Assembly (NCBI RefSeq): GCF_020858115.1
Contig: NZ_JACYMM010000005.1
Coordinates: 248,001-312,000 of the forward strand
Reading direction: 5' to 3'
Length of the DNA stretch: 64,000 bases
From: Janthinobacterium sp. FW305-129
GTDB taxonomy: Bacteria > Pseudomonadota > Gammaproteobacteria > Burkholderiales > Burkholderiaceae_D
How positions within the stretch are numbered: position 1 is the first letter of the stretch; every line of letters begins with the position of its first letter. The position numbers were made by a program, and so were the translations under genes. Positions 45,096 through 54,971 of the stretch are shown one piece after another. The notes under the pieces were generated by a model. The model saw nothing but the letters and a program-made list of their open reading frames with translations. It ran no database searches and was not told the origin of the DNA.

Positions 45096-47807
45096 ATGAA
45101 CGCAAACAAATGGCGCAGTTGGACCGGTTCGCCTTACATGCGCAAGGTACTGAAGGTTTCCTTCAGCAACATTGCGTTTTATGCGCTGGCGGCCCTGACC
45201 CTGTTCCACAGCGCACGGCACTACGAAGAACAGGCCGCCCTCGCCACGCAAAACCTCGCCTACGCGCTCGAAACGAGCGTCGCCGAGGTCTTCGGCAAGG
45301 TCGACCTCGTCCTGCTCGGCATCCAGAGCGAGGCGCAACAGCAGCTCGCCGCGCACGGCATCGACGCCGCGACACTGCATGCCAGCATGCTGCAGCAGCG
45401 CGCGCAGATCCATGAAGTCGAAACGGTCGGCGTGGCCGACGCCAGCGGTGCCATCCTGTACGGCCCGCAGGCGCCGGCCGGGCAGCCGCCGCTGCGCCTG
45501 CGCGACGATATCCTGCGCGCCGCGCGCGACCCGCATTCGCAGCTGATCATCGCCGCGCCGGGCAGCAGCAGCGCCAGCGGCAAGCGCGTAGTGCTGATGG
45601 CGCGGCGCCTGAGCCACAGCGATGGCAGTTTCGCCGGCGTCGTCTACGCGGAGCTGCCGCTGGACTACCTGGCACGCCTGATCGCCGCCTTCGACGTCGG
45701 CCGCCACGGCATCATTTCCCTGCGCAGCGCCGACATGGCGCTGGTGGCGCGCTTTCCCGAACAGGCGTGGAATCGGCTGGTCATCGGCAGCCGCACGGTT
45801 TCGCCGGCCACGCGCGCCCACATCGCCGCGGCGCCGGCGGCCGGCAGCTACCGCACCGTGGTCGCGCTGGACGGCATCGCGCGGCGCATGGCTTACCGCA
45901 AGAGTCCGCGCCAGCCCTTCTACATCTTCGTCGGCCTGGCCACGCAGGACTATCTGCAGCCCTGGTGGCAGCAACTGGCGGTGCTGTCGCTGCTGGCCGC
46001 CGCCTTCACCGCCTCGACCATCATCCAGGGACGCAAGGCTTACCGCCGGCGCAAGGCCGAACTGGCGGCGATGGCCGAGCTGCGCGGCAACCGGGAAGAG
46101 CTGCAGCACTCCGAATTGAAATTGCGCACCTTGTACAACTCGATCAGCGACGCCGTCTGGCTGGTCGACGCACGCGGCCTGCTCGACTGCAACCGCGCCA
46201 CTCTGGACGTCTTCGGCTGCGGCAGCAAGCCCGCCTTCCTGGCCAACAGTCCCGGCGACCTGTCGCCCGCGCAGCAGCCATGTGGCAGCGGCTCGGTGGC
46301 CCTGTTCGAATCGCAGATCGCGGTGGCGCTGGCGCAGCGCGTCGTGCGCTACGACTGGGTCTACCGCCGCCTCGACACGGGCCGCGACTTCCACGCCGAA
46401 GTGCTGCTGAGCGCGATAGAACTGGAAGGCGCGCCGGTCGTCCAGGCCGTCGTGCGCGACATCAGCGAGCGCAAGCTGGCCGAAGAACGCATCCGCCACC
46501 TGGCCTACTATGACTGCCTGACCGATTTGCCGAACCGGCGCATGATAATGGAGCGCCTGGGCCAGGCCCTGGCCGCCAATCGGCAGGACTACGGCGCCAT
46601 GCTCGTCATCAACCTCGACAGTTTCAAGGGCCTCAACGACATCGAGGGGCGCGCCGCCGGCGACCGCCTGCTGTGCGAGGTGGCGCAGCGCCTGCGCGAC
46701 TGCGCCACCCCGGCCGATACGGTGGCGCGCGTGGGCGCCGATGAATTCATCATCCTGCTGGCCAATCTGGCGTGCGACGAAGCGGACGCTGCCGCACAGG
46801 CCGGTGCCGTGGCGCAGCGCATCCGTGGCGAACTGTGCCACCCTTACCAGTTCTGCGCCGACGCCCAGTTCTGCCATGCCACGGCCGGCATCGGCATTAC
46901 GCTGTACCGCGGCCAGCGCCTGTCCATCGACGACATCCTGCGCCAGGGCGAAGCAGCGCTAGCGCACGCCAAGCAGGGAGGACGCAATGGCATCTGCTTT
47001 TTCAACACGGCGATGCTGGCGGAGATCGAATCGCGCGCGCTGCTCGAGGCGGCGCTCGGCAAGGGCCTGCACCGCGATGAATTCCAGCTGTATTACCAGC
47101 CCCAGGTGGACCTGGCCGGCCGCCTGGTCGGGGCCGAAGCGCTGCTGCGCTGGCTGCCGCCGGACCGGCCGTCGGTGTCGCCAGCCCAATTCATTCCGCT
47201 GGCCGAGGAAAGCGGCCTGATCGTGCCGCTGGGCCTGTGGGTGCTGCATACGGCCTGCGCCCAATTGCAAGCCTGGGCCGGCGCGCCGGACAGCGCGCAA
47301 CTGACCCTGTCCATCAACGTCAGCGCACGCCAGTTCCGCCGCCGCGACTTCGTCGAGCAGGTGCGCGAGGCGCTGCAGCAGTACCAGGTGCGGCCGGCGC
47401 TGCTGAAGCTGGAACTGACCGAGAGCGTGCTGCTCGACAGTGTCGACGACGTCATCGAACGCATGCACGACATCCGCGCGCTCGGCGTCAGGATGTCGAT
47501 GGACGACTTCGGCACCGGCTTTTCCTCGCTGTCCTACTTGCGCCGCCTACCCCTGGACCAGTTGAAAATCGACCAATCCTTCGTGCACGACGTCACCGCC
47601 AACGCCAGCGACGCCGCCATCGTCCACGCCATCATCGTCATGAGCCAGTCGCTCGGCCTGCACGTGATCGCCGAAGGCGTCGAGACCGAACCGCAGTACC
47701 GCTTCCTCGCGGAAAAAGGCTGCCATGCCTTCCAGGGCTATCTGTTCGGCAAACCAGTGCCCATCGCCCAGTGGCCCGCGCGGCAATTGATTCCCAACTT
47801 CAACTAG
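45096..47807 (+). CDS. membrane PAS-GGDEF-EAL phosphodiesterase
   Basis: 903 residues. Membrane segment about 25-42, a periplasmic sensor of about 250 residues (dCache-like), second membrane segment about 290-312, PAS (about 345-460), GGDEF and EAL. GGDEF is degenerate: the first metal Asp is Asn (INLDSFKGLND), GH is changed to GR and the motif reads GADEF. The EAL part is intact: EALLRW, SINVSARQF, LELTES, DDFGTGFSSL, LKIDQSFV, EGVE, GYLFGKP. So it most likely degrades c-di-GMP in answer to an outside ligand. 64 bases after the Crp gene. Confidence 0.92.
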   Translation: MNANKWRSWTGSPYMRKVLKVSFSNIAFYALAALTLFHSARHYEEQAALATQNLAYALETSVAEVFGKVDLVLLGIQSEAQQQLAAHGIDAATLHASMLQQRAQIHEVETVGVADASGAILYGPQAPAGQPPLRLRDDILRAARDPHSQLIIAAPGSSSASGKRVVLMARRLSHSDGSFAGVVYAELPLDYLARLIAAFDVGRHGIISLRSADMALVARFPEQAWNRLVIGSRTVSPATRAHIAAAPAAGSYRTVVALDGIARRMAYRKSPRQPFYIFVGLATQDYLQPWWQQLAVLSLLAAAFTASTIIQGRKAYRRRKAELAAMAELRGNREELQHSELKLRTLYNSISDAVWLVDARGLLDCNRATLDVFGCGSKPAFLANSPGDLSPAQQPCGSGSVALFESQIAVALAQRVVRYDWVYRRLDTGRDFHAEVLLSAIELEGAPVVQAVVRDISERKLAEERIRHLAYYDCLTDLPNRRMIMERLGQALAANRQDYGAMLVINLDSFKGLNDIEGRAAGDRLLCEVAQRLRDCATPADTVARVGADEFIILLANLACDEADAAAQAGAVAQRIRGELCHPYQFCADAQFCHATAGIGITLYRGQRLSIDDILRQGEAALAHAKQGGRNGICFFNTAMLAEIESRALLEAALGKGLHRDEFQLYYQPQVDLAGRLVGAEALLRWLPPDRPSVSPAQFIPLAEESGLIVPLGLWVLHTACAQLQAWAGAPDSAQLTLSINVSARQFRRRDFVEQVREALQQYQVRPALLKLELTESVLLDSVDDVIERMHDIRALGVRMSMDDFGTGFSSLSYLRRLPLDQLKIDQSFVHDVTANASDAAIVHAIIVMSQSLGLHVIAEGVETEPQYRFLAEKGCHAFQGYLFGKPVPIAQWPARQLIPNFN

Positions 47808-47821
47808 TTGATTTTTACCAC

Positions 47822-47844
47822 GCCCAATTCTATTTAGACTGGGC
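47822..47844. other. short dyad upstream of polyQ gene
   Basis: GCCCA (47822-47826) and TGGGC (47840-47844) flank an AT-rich core in the leader between the EAL gene and the polyQ gene. It could be the end of one transcript or an operator; not more can be said. Confidence 0.3.
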
Positions 47845-47886
47845 AATACCACAGCGCCATGCGCGCCATCGTTACAGGAGAATGCA

Positions 47887-48191
<305 letters not shown>

Positions 48192-48195
<4 letters not shown>

Positions 48196-49994
48196 AATCG
48201 TCCAGCATCAAGTTCATGTTCGCCACGGCCCTGGCCGTCGTCGGCCTCGTCATTGCCCTAGTGGGTTTCGGCATCTACCGCGTCAGCCTGGCATCGGCGG
48301 CCGTCAGCGCCGCCCACGATTCGCGCTATGCCTCCTACCTGCTGGCGGACGAAATGCGTCAAAGCTCGGACGACCTGACCCGCCTGGCGCGTACCTATGT
48401 CGTGTCGGGCGAGCCGAAATGGGAACAGCAATACCTGGAAATTCTCGATATCCGCAGCGGCAAGAAGGCGCGCCCCGCGCAGTACGAAAAAATCTACTGG
48501 GATTTCCGCGCCGCCGACATCGACCCGGGCAAGGGCTCGGACAAGGCCATCGCGCTGACGAGCCTGATGAAGGCGGCCGGCTTCAGTGAGGCCGAATTCG
48601 CCAAGCTCAAGGAAGCGGAAGTCAATTCCAACGAGCTGGTACGCACTGAAACGGTGGCCATGAACATGGTCAAGGGCCTGTACGCGGACCAGAGCGGCGC
48701 CTTCACGCGCCAGGATGCCCCCGACCTGGCCAAGGCGCGCAGCATGATGCACGACGCGGCCTACCATGCAGCCAAGGCCCGCATCATGCGCCCGGTCGAC
48801 GAGTTCCTCGGCATGCTGGACCGCCGCACGGGCCAGGCCATTGAAGAAGCGGAGCAGGCCAAGCACTTCTGGTTCGGCGCGCTGAGCGCCGTCGCCGTGC
48901 TGCTGATCGCCACGCTGGCGGCGGCCCTCTGGTATGTGTATCGCCAGATCGCCGTTTCGCTCGACCACGCGGTACGCCTGTCCGACGTGATGGCTTCGGG
49001 CGACCTGTCGGGCGACATCCGGCGCCAGGGGCCGGCCGAAGTGGCCCGGCTGCTGGGGGCACTGGCCAGCATGCGCGACAGCCTGACTGCCGTGGTCGCG
49101 ACGGTGCGCCACAACTCGGAAAGCGTGGCGCTGGGCAGCGCCGAAATCGCCGCTGGCAACCAGGACCTGAGCGCCCGCACCGAAAGCCAGGCCAGTGCAC
49201 TCGAGCAGACCGCCGCCTCGATGGAAGAACTCAGCTCCACCGTCAACCAGAATGCCGATAACGCGCGCCAGGCCAACACCCTGGCGCAGCAGGCATCGCA
49301 GGTGGCACTGGCCGGCGGCGCCGTGGTCGCCCAGGTAGTAGAGACCATGCGCGGCATCCACGCCGCCAGCAAGCGCATCGCCGACATCATCAACGTCATC
49401 GACGGCATCGCCTTCCAGACGAATATCCTGGCGCTCAATGCGGCAGTGGAAGCAGCACGCGCCGGCGAGCAGGGACGCGGCTTTGCCGTCGTCGCCACGG
49501 AGGTGCGCAGCCTGGCCGGCCGCAGCGCCGAAGCGGCCAAGGAAATCAAGTTGCTGATCAACGACAGCGTGGCCCGCGTCGAACAGGGCACGACCCTGGT
49601 CGACCAGGCCGGCAGCACCATGACGCGGGTCGTCGACAGCATCACCCGCGTCACCGACATCATGGCCGAAATCAGCTCGGCCAGCGTCGAGCAGAGCGCC
49701 GGCGTCGCGCAGATCGGCGAGGCGGTGACGCAAATGGATGAAGTGACGCAGCAGAACGCGGCCCTGGTGGAACAGATGGCGGCGGCGGCCATCAGCCTGA
49801 AACAGCAGGCCGGGGAGCTGGTGCAGGCCGTCAGCGTGTTCCGCCTGGCGGCACCCGCTGCTGCCGCGCCGCGAACGAACGCGGTCCCTGCCCGGCGCCC
49901 CGGCACCACGCCCGGGACGCAGGTGACGCGCATCAGCAGCGCCAGGCCGGCCGCACGCCGCAAGGCCACGGAGCCTGATTGGGAAGAGTTTTAA
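48192..49994 (+). CDS. methyl-accepting chemotaxis protein
   Basis: 600 residues. Membrane segments at about 8-30 and 228-250 enclose a four-helix-bundle type periplasmic sensor (about 35-225). HAMP (about 250-300), then the signalling domain with the conserved hairpin tip [37 protein letters not shown] split here as [20 protein letters not shown] and [11 protein letters not shown]. The last residues are EPDWEEF: an xWxxF pentapeptide like the NWETF tether for CheR and CheB, on a flexible Ala/Pro/Arg linker. The gene is translationally coupled to the polyQ gene and follows the c-di-GMP cluster. Ligand unknown. Confidence 0.95.
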
Positions 49995-50032
49995 GAGGCT
50001 GCAGCGACGAAGTGCCGATGGCCGGCAAACAA

Positions 50033-50066
50033 AAAACCCGCTGACCTTTGCAGGTAAGCGGGTTTT
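50033..50066. terminator. bidirectional intrinsic terminator
   Basis: AAAACCCGCT (50033-50042) pairs with AGCGGGTTTT (50057-50066), with an inner ACCT/AGGT stem. T-run on the + strand and A-run on its other side, so it can end both the chemoreceptor transcript and the leftward tRNA transcript. Confidence 0.85.
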
Positions 50067-50077
50067 CTGATGAAACT

Positions 50078-50153
50078 TGGTGCCGTTGGCCGGAATCGAA
50101 CTGGCGACCTTCACATTACGAATGTGCTGCTCTACCAACTGAGCTACAACGGC
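50078..50153 (-). tRNA. tRNA-Thr (anticodon CGT)
   Basis: 76 bases including an encoded CCA. Acceptor arms GCCGTTG and CAACGGC match fully; D arm GCTC..GAGC, anticodon loop TTCGTAA (anticodon CGT, reads ACG), T arm GCCAG-TTCGATT-CCGGC. Layout matches the E. coli thrW gene, including the A in the last anticodon-stem position. Confidence 0.95.
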
Positions 50154-50268
50154 GAAGACCCACATTCTACAAACAATGCACAAAATTTGCTAGTGTCAAC
50201 GCGAACTTTTTTCATTTTTTTTAGCGGCCCGGCTGCGGGCCGCTGAAAATCGCGGAAAAGTGCGGCTT

Positions 50269-51270
50269 TTACTCGGCGTGATACGCCGTCACGCGGGCCA
50301 CTTCGTCCTTCGAGCCGAGGAAGACGGGCACGCGCTGGTGCAGCTTGTGCGGGGCGATGTCCATGATGCGCTGCTGGCCGTCGGTGGCCGCGCCGCCGGC
50401 TTGCTCGACGATGAAGGCCATCGGGTTCGCTTCGTACATCAGGCGCAACTTGCCCGGCATCGAGGTGTCGCGCAGGTCGGCCGGGTACATGAAGATGCCG
50501 CCGCGGTTCAGGATGCGGTGCACGTCGGCCACCATCGAAGCGATCCAGCGCATATTGAAATTGGTGCCGCGCGGGCCCGTGTCGCCGGCCAGCAGTTCGT
50601 CGACATAGCGCTTCACGGGCGGATGCCAGTGGCGCGCGTTCGACATGTTGATGGCGAATTCCTTCGTCGTGGGCGGAATCTGCATATTGCTTTGCGTGAG
50701 CACCCACGACCCCATCTCGCGGTCCAGGGTGAAGCAGTTCACGCCATTGCCGAAGGTCAGCACCAGCATGGTTTGCGGGCCGTACACGGCGTAGCCGGCC
50801 GCCACTTGCTTGCAGCCTGCCTGCATGAAGTCCTGCTCCGTCGGCTGGCCCATGCCGTCCGGCGCCTTCAGTACCGAGAAGATGGTGCCGATCGAGACGT
50901 TGACGTCGATGTTCGACGAGCCATCCAATGGGTCGAACAGCAGCATGTATTCGCCCTTCGGATAGCGGTTCGGGATCGGGTGGATCGATTCCATCTCTTC
51001 CGACGCCATGGCCGCCAGGTGGCCGCCCCATTCGTTCGCCTCGAGCAAAATCTCGTTGGAGATGATGTCGAGTTTTTTCTGTACTTCGCCCTGCACGTTT
51101 TCCGTGTCGGCCGTGCCCAGCACTTCACCGAGGGCACCCTTGCCGACAGCGTGGCTGATGGTTTTGCAGGCGCGCGCGACGACTTCGATCAGCAGGCGCA
51201 GTTCGGCCGGAATGCTGTTGTTCGAGCGCTGCTCTTCAACCAGGTATTGCGTAAGACTGATGCGTTTCAT
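50269..51270 (-). CDS. fbp: fructose-1,6-bisphosphatase, class I
   Basis: 333 residues. Class I FBPase signatures: [25 protein letters not shown] split over two elements (metal-binding Glu), [20 protein letters not shown] (catalytic Asp pair), [11 protein letters not shown]-like end replaced by [16 protein letters not shown]. Cytoplasmic gluconeogenic enzyme; Mg-dependent. It lies 34 bases downstream of pepN on the same strand and is probably cotranscribed. Normal length. Confidence 0.96.
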   Translation of the reverse strand: MKRISLTQYLVEEQRSNNSIPAELRLLIEVVARACKTISHAVGKGALGEVLGTADTENVQGEVQKKLDIISNEILLEANEWGGHLAAMASEEMESIHPIPNRYPKGEYMLLFDPLDGSSNIDVNVSIGTIFSVLKAPDGMGQPTEQDFMQAGCKQVAAGYAVYGPQTMLVLTFGNGVNCFTLDREMGSWVLTQSNMQIPPTTKEFAINMSNARHWHPPVKRYVDELLAGDTGPRGTNFNMRWIASMVADVHRILNRGGIFMYPADLRDTSMPGKLRLMYEANPMAFIVEQAGGAATDGQQRIMDIAPHKLHQRVPVFLGSKDEVARVTAYHAE

Positions 51271-51304
51271 GAAATCCCTTTTATTTTAATGAGTTATTGC
51301 AGTG

Positions 51305-53959
51305 TTAATTGGCCAATGCCTTGCTGACCACTTCCATCACGTCGTTCGACAAACTGGCCTGGCCGGCGACTTGCTCCAGCGCGTCGCGCATGTGGCTTTG
51401 CAGCGCCGGCACGTAACGGCGCCAGCGGTCCATGGAGCGCGCCAGGCGGGCAGCCACCTGCGGGTTCAGGGCGTCGAGCGCGATGACTTGCTCGGCCCAG
51501 AAAGCGTAGCCGCTGCCATCAGCCGCATGGAACTGCGACGGATTGCCGTTGGTGAAATTGAAGATCAGGCTGCGCGCGCGGTTCGGATTTTTCAAGGTGA
51601 AGGCCGGATGCGTCATCAGCTGGCGTACGGCTTGCACGTCGGTCGTCGGCGCGGCCGCCTGCATGGCGAACCACTTGTCGACCACCAGCGCCTCGTTCTC
51701 GAAGTCGGCATAGAAACTGGTCAAGGCAGCCTGCGCATGCGGCTGCGAGCCGGAATGAATCAGCGCCGCCAGCGCCGCGGCGCGGTCCGTCATGTTGCCG
51801 GCATTATCGAACTGCAGCCGCGCCAGGTCCAGCTCCGCCGCTTCGGGCGCAATCAACAGATACGACAGGGCCAGGTTTTTCAAGGCGCGCTTGCCGGCCG
51901 ACAGGGCGTCGGGGCTGTACTCGCCCGGCGTCTGGTTGGCGTGGTATTGCGCCAGCAATTCAGGTTTCAGGGCCGCGGCGATGGTGCGGCGCATGAACTG
52001 GCGCGCCGCGTGGATCGCCTGCGGGTCGACTTGCGCCATGCGCTCGGCGATGATGGTTTCCGACGGCAGGATCAGGGCCAGCTCGCGGAAGGCAGGATCG
52101 AGCGTCTCATCGGCCAGCAGGGCGCGCTGCGCTGCGATGAAGGTGTCGTCCAGCGCCAGGGCCTCGCCGGTGGCGACGGCGGCGGTCAGTTTCAGCAGGC
52201 GCTCCATGGCCAGGCGCTGGCCCGCTTCCCAGCGGTTGACGGGATCGCTGTCGTGGCGGAACAGGTGCAGCAGCTGTTCATCGGTGTAATCGTATTCCAG
52301 CACCACGGGCGCGGAAAAGTCGCGCAGCAGCGATGGCACGGGTTCTTCCGCCACATGCGTGAAGCGGAACGTCTGCGACGCCTGCGTCAATTCCAGCACG
52401 ACGCTGGTGACGCCGCCCGATGCCACGCCATCCACGTGCAGCGGCAGGTCGCTGCCGTCGGCAGCCAGCAAGCCGACGGTGACGGGAATGTGGAAAGGCA
52501 GTTTTTCCGGCTGGCCCGGCGTGGCGGGGCAGCTTTGCGCCAGGGTCAGCTCGAACGTCCGGCTGGCGGCGTCGTAGTGCGTGGAAGCGGCCACCACCGG
52601 CGTGCCGGCCTGGCTGTACCAGCGCTCGAATTGCGTGAAATCGCGGCCATTCGCGTCCGCCATGGCGGCGCGGAAGTCGTCGCACTGCACGGCCTGGCCA
52701 TCGTGGCGCTCGAAATACAGGTCCATGCCCTTGCGGAAACCGTCGCGGCCCACCAGGGTCTGGTACATGCGCACCACTTCGGCGCCCTTTTCGTAGATCG
52801 TGACCGTATAAAAGTTATTGATCTCGACGAAAGAGTCGGGACGCACGGGATGCGCCATCGGGCCCGCATCCTCGGGGAACTGCGCCTGGCGCAGGGTGCG
52901 CACCTGGTCGATGCGCGTGACGGCGCGGCCCGTGTCCGTGCCAATCATGTCGGCCGAGAATTCCTGGTCGCGGAACACCGTCAAGCCTTCCTTCAGCGAC
53001 AGCTGGAACCAGTCGCGGCACGTGACCCTGTTGCCGGTCCAGTTATGGAAGTATTCATGGCCCACCACCGCTTCGATGCCCGCGTAATCAACGTCGGTCG
53101 CCACGCGCGGATTGGCCAGCACGTACTTGGTGTTGAAGATGTTCAGGCCCTTGTTTTCCATGGCGCCCATGTTGAAATCGCCCACGGCGACGATCATGAA
53201 GCGGTCCAGGTCCAGTTCCAGGCCGAAGCGCTCCTCGTCCCAGCGGATGGAGTTTTTCAGCGACTGCATGGCGTAGTCGGTTTTATCGAGGTTGCCCTCT
53301 TCCACCCACACTTGCAACAGCACTTCGCGGCCCGACTTGAGCGTGTAGCGCTCTTCCTGGCACACCAGGCGCGCCGCCACCAGGGCGAACAGATAGGACG
53401 GCTTCTTGAACGGGTCTTCCCACTTGGCGTAATGGCGTCCGTCGCCCAGGTCGCCCTCTTCGATCAGGTTGCCGTTCGATAGCAGCACCGGATAGTGTTC
53501 CTTGTCGGCGCGCAGCATGACCGTGTATTTGGCCATCACGTCCGGACGGTCCGGGAAGAAGGTGATGCGGCGGAAGCCCTCCGCTTCGCACTGCGTGAAG
53601 AAATTATGGTTCGACACGTACAGGCCGGACAGCGAGGTATTGTCCTGCGGCGCCAGCACGGTCTCGATATCGAGCAGCACCTCGTCCGGCGCCTTGGGGA
53701 TGGTCAGCATGCCGGCCGTCAGCTTGTATTGCGACGGTTTCAGCTGCTTGCCATTCAGGCGCACCATGACCAGCTCGATGTGTTCGCCGTGCAATTCGAT
53801 GCTGCGGCTGGAGCTGGCCGGGTTGTGGCGCATGCGGATCCGGCTCGCCACCACTGTGCGGGCGGGATCGAGATCGAAACCAAGTTCGACGCTGTCGACC
53901 AGGAAGCTGGGCGGCGTGTAATCTTTGCGGTAAATCGTCTGAGGGCTGTCTGTGCGCAT
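51305..53959 (-). CDS. pepN: aminopeptidase N, M1 family
   Basis: 884 residues. Cytosolic M1 aminopeptidase of the E. coli PepN type: start RKDYTPPSFLVDSVEL, exopeptidase motif GAMENKGLNIFN, zinc motif HEYFHNWTGNRVTCRDWFQ with LKEGLTVFRDQEF giving HExxH-x18-E, and the full C-terminal helical domain. Cleaves N-terminal amino acids from peptides. Same strand as fbp, 34 bases apart. Normal length. Confidence 0.96.
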   Translation of the reverse strand: MRTDSPQTIYRKDYTPPSFLVDSVELGFDLDPARTVVASRIRMRHNPASSSRSIELHGEHIELVMVRLNGKQLKPSQYKLTAGMLTIPKAPDEVLLDIETVLAPQDNTSLSGLYVSNHNFFTQCEAEGFRRITFFPDRPDVMAKYTVMLRADKEHYPVLLSNGNLIEEGDLGDGRHYAKWEDPFKKPSYLFALVAARLVCQEERYTLKSGREVLLQVWVEEGNLDKTDYAMQSLKNSIRWDEERFGLELDLDRFMIVAVGDFNMGAMENKGLNIFNTKYVLANPRVATDVDYAGIEAVVGHEYFHNWTGNRVTCRDWFQLSLKEGLTVFRDQEFSADMIGTDTGRAVTRIDQVRTLRQAQFPEDAGPMAHPVRPDSFVEINNFYTVTIYEKGAEVVRMYQTLVGRDGFRKGMDLYFERHDGQAVQCDDFRAAMADANGRDFTQFERWYSQAGTPVVAASTHYDAASRTFELTLAQSCPATPGQPEKLPFHIPVTVGLLAADGSDLPLHVDGVASGGVTSVVLELTQASQTFRFTHVAEEPVPSLLRDFSAPVVLEYDYTDEQLLHLFRHDSDPVNRWEAGQRLAMERLLKLTAAVATGEALALDDTFIAAQRALLADETLDPAFRELALILPSETIIAERMAQVDPQAIHAARQFMRRTIAAALKPELLAQYHANQTPGEYSPDALSAGKRALKNLALSYLLIAPEAAELDLARLQFDNAGNMTDRAAALAALIHSGSQPHAQAALTSFYADFENEALVVDKWFAMQAAAPTTDVQAVRQLMTHPAFTLKNPNRARSLIFNFTNGNPSQFHAADGSGYAFWAEQVIALDALNPQVAARLARSMDRWRRYVPALQSHMRDALEQVAGQASLSNDVMEVVSKALAN

Positions 53960-54110
53960 AGGGATTTGGGTGGGAGCGGAGGCAAAAGCCTATTTTACCA
54001 ACACCAGCCCCCGCTCGTCGCGATTCAGCTCAGGAATGTTGGATTCCCTTACACGGCGACATACCAGGTAACATTCTGTAATAATGAATGGAAACAAATG
54101 GAACTATTCT

Positions 54111-54116
54111 TATAAT
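54111..54116 (+). promoter_or_regulatory. candidate -10 box of the DUF4136-like gene
   Basis: TATAAT 41 bases before the ATG at 54158, in an AT-rich leader. A convincing -35 was not found. Confidence 0.4.
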
Positions 54117-54157
54117 ACTAAGCGATAAATTGCGTCTACTAATCAGGAGGTCATGCA

Positions 54158-54787
54158 ATGAAACGATATCTCACCATCATGATGGCCGCATTGACCGTGT
54201 TGCTCACCGGATGTGCCACCACCATACGCAGCGATGTGACCGTTTTCCATGAGTGGCCTGCGCAATTGCAGGACAAATCGTACGTCTTCGAAGCGCCAGC
54301 GGCGGAAAACGACACGCTGGAATACCGCAGCTACCAGAACCTGGTGCGCGCGGAACTGGCCAAGCACGGCTTCGGCGAAGCATCCGGCCCTGCGGCAGCC
54401 AATTTGCGCGTGGCGATGCATTTTTCCACCGTCGACTATCCTGAACGCGTGCTGCAGGCCAGCGACCCATTCTGGTATGGCCCTGGCTACTGGCCTGGCC
54501 GCTATGGCTACCGCTACGGCGCATGGCCAGGCTATGGCCGCTTCGGCTACAACCCTTACTGGTATGGTCCGATGGAGGTGGAAGAGAGCGTACGCCATAA
54601 GTACGAACGCGAATTGCGCGTGACGATCAATGACCGCAACGGCAAGAAACTGTACGACGTGACCGTGCAATCGACCAGCAACAAGCGTGCCACCTCGCAA
54701 GTGATGCCGGCCATGGTGGCAAGCGCCTTTGCCGACTTCCCCGGCCAGAGCGGCGTGCCCCGTAAAGTCGAAGTCAAGGTGGAATAA
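54158..54787 (+). CDS. DUF4136-type lipoprotein
   Basis: 209 residues, AGGAGG before the ATG. Lipoprotein signal MKRYLTIMMAALTVLLTGC. Mature part: VTVFHEWPAQLQDKSYVF, YRSYQNLVRAELAKHGF, then a Gly/Tyr/Trp-rich loop (residues about 110-145) and RVTINDRNGKKLYDVTV. That order matches DUF4136 lipoproteins, which are common in proteobacteria and sit in the outer membrane. Function unknown. A strong two-sided terminator follows. Confidence 0.85.
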   Translation: MKRYLTIMMAALTVLLTGCATTIRSDVTVFHEWPAQLQDKSYVFEAPAAENDTLEYRSYQNLVRAELAKHGFGEASGPAAANLRVAMHFSTVDYPERVLQASDPFWYGPGYWPGRYGYRYGAWPGYGRFGYNPYWYGPMEVEESVRHKYERELRVTINDRNGKKLYDVTVQSTSNKRATSQVMPAMVASAFADFPGQSGVPRKVEVKVE

Positions 54788-54800
54788 GTCACTGACGCTC

Positions 54801-54842
54801 AAAAAAACCGGCTGGTGCAGCGATGCGCCAGCCGGTTTTTTT
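54801..54842. terminator. bidirectional intrinsic terminator
   Basis: AACCGGCTGG (54806-54815) pairs with CCAGCCGGTT (54828-54837); seven T follow on the + strand and seven A precede, so it can serve the lipoprotein gene and the convergent small gene at 54858-54971. Confidence 0.9.
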
Positions 54843-54857
54843 ATGCCTGTTTTACGG

Positions 54858-54971
54858 CTATGAGTAATACGCCTCGGCCGCAAAGGTCAGCGCGCCGATC
54901 AGGGCCACGGCCAGCACCAGCACGATCAGCAGGCGGCCGAACTTCGGCGTGCCGTCACTGCCGCCGCTCAT
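54858..54971 (-). CDS. 37-residue single-pass membrane peptide
   Basis: Complete frame beginning MSGGSDGTPKFGRLL, followed by one membrane helix (LLIVLVLAVALIGALTFAA) and AEAYYS before TAG. The ATG overlaps the stop of the quinone oxidoreductase gene (ATGA at 54968-54971), so it is translated after it without a gap. Composition and start overlap indicate a real gene; no family known. It may help to anchor or tune its neighbour. Confidence 0.7.
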   Translation of the reverse strand: MSGGSDGTPKFGRLLIVLVLAVALIGALTFAAEAYYS

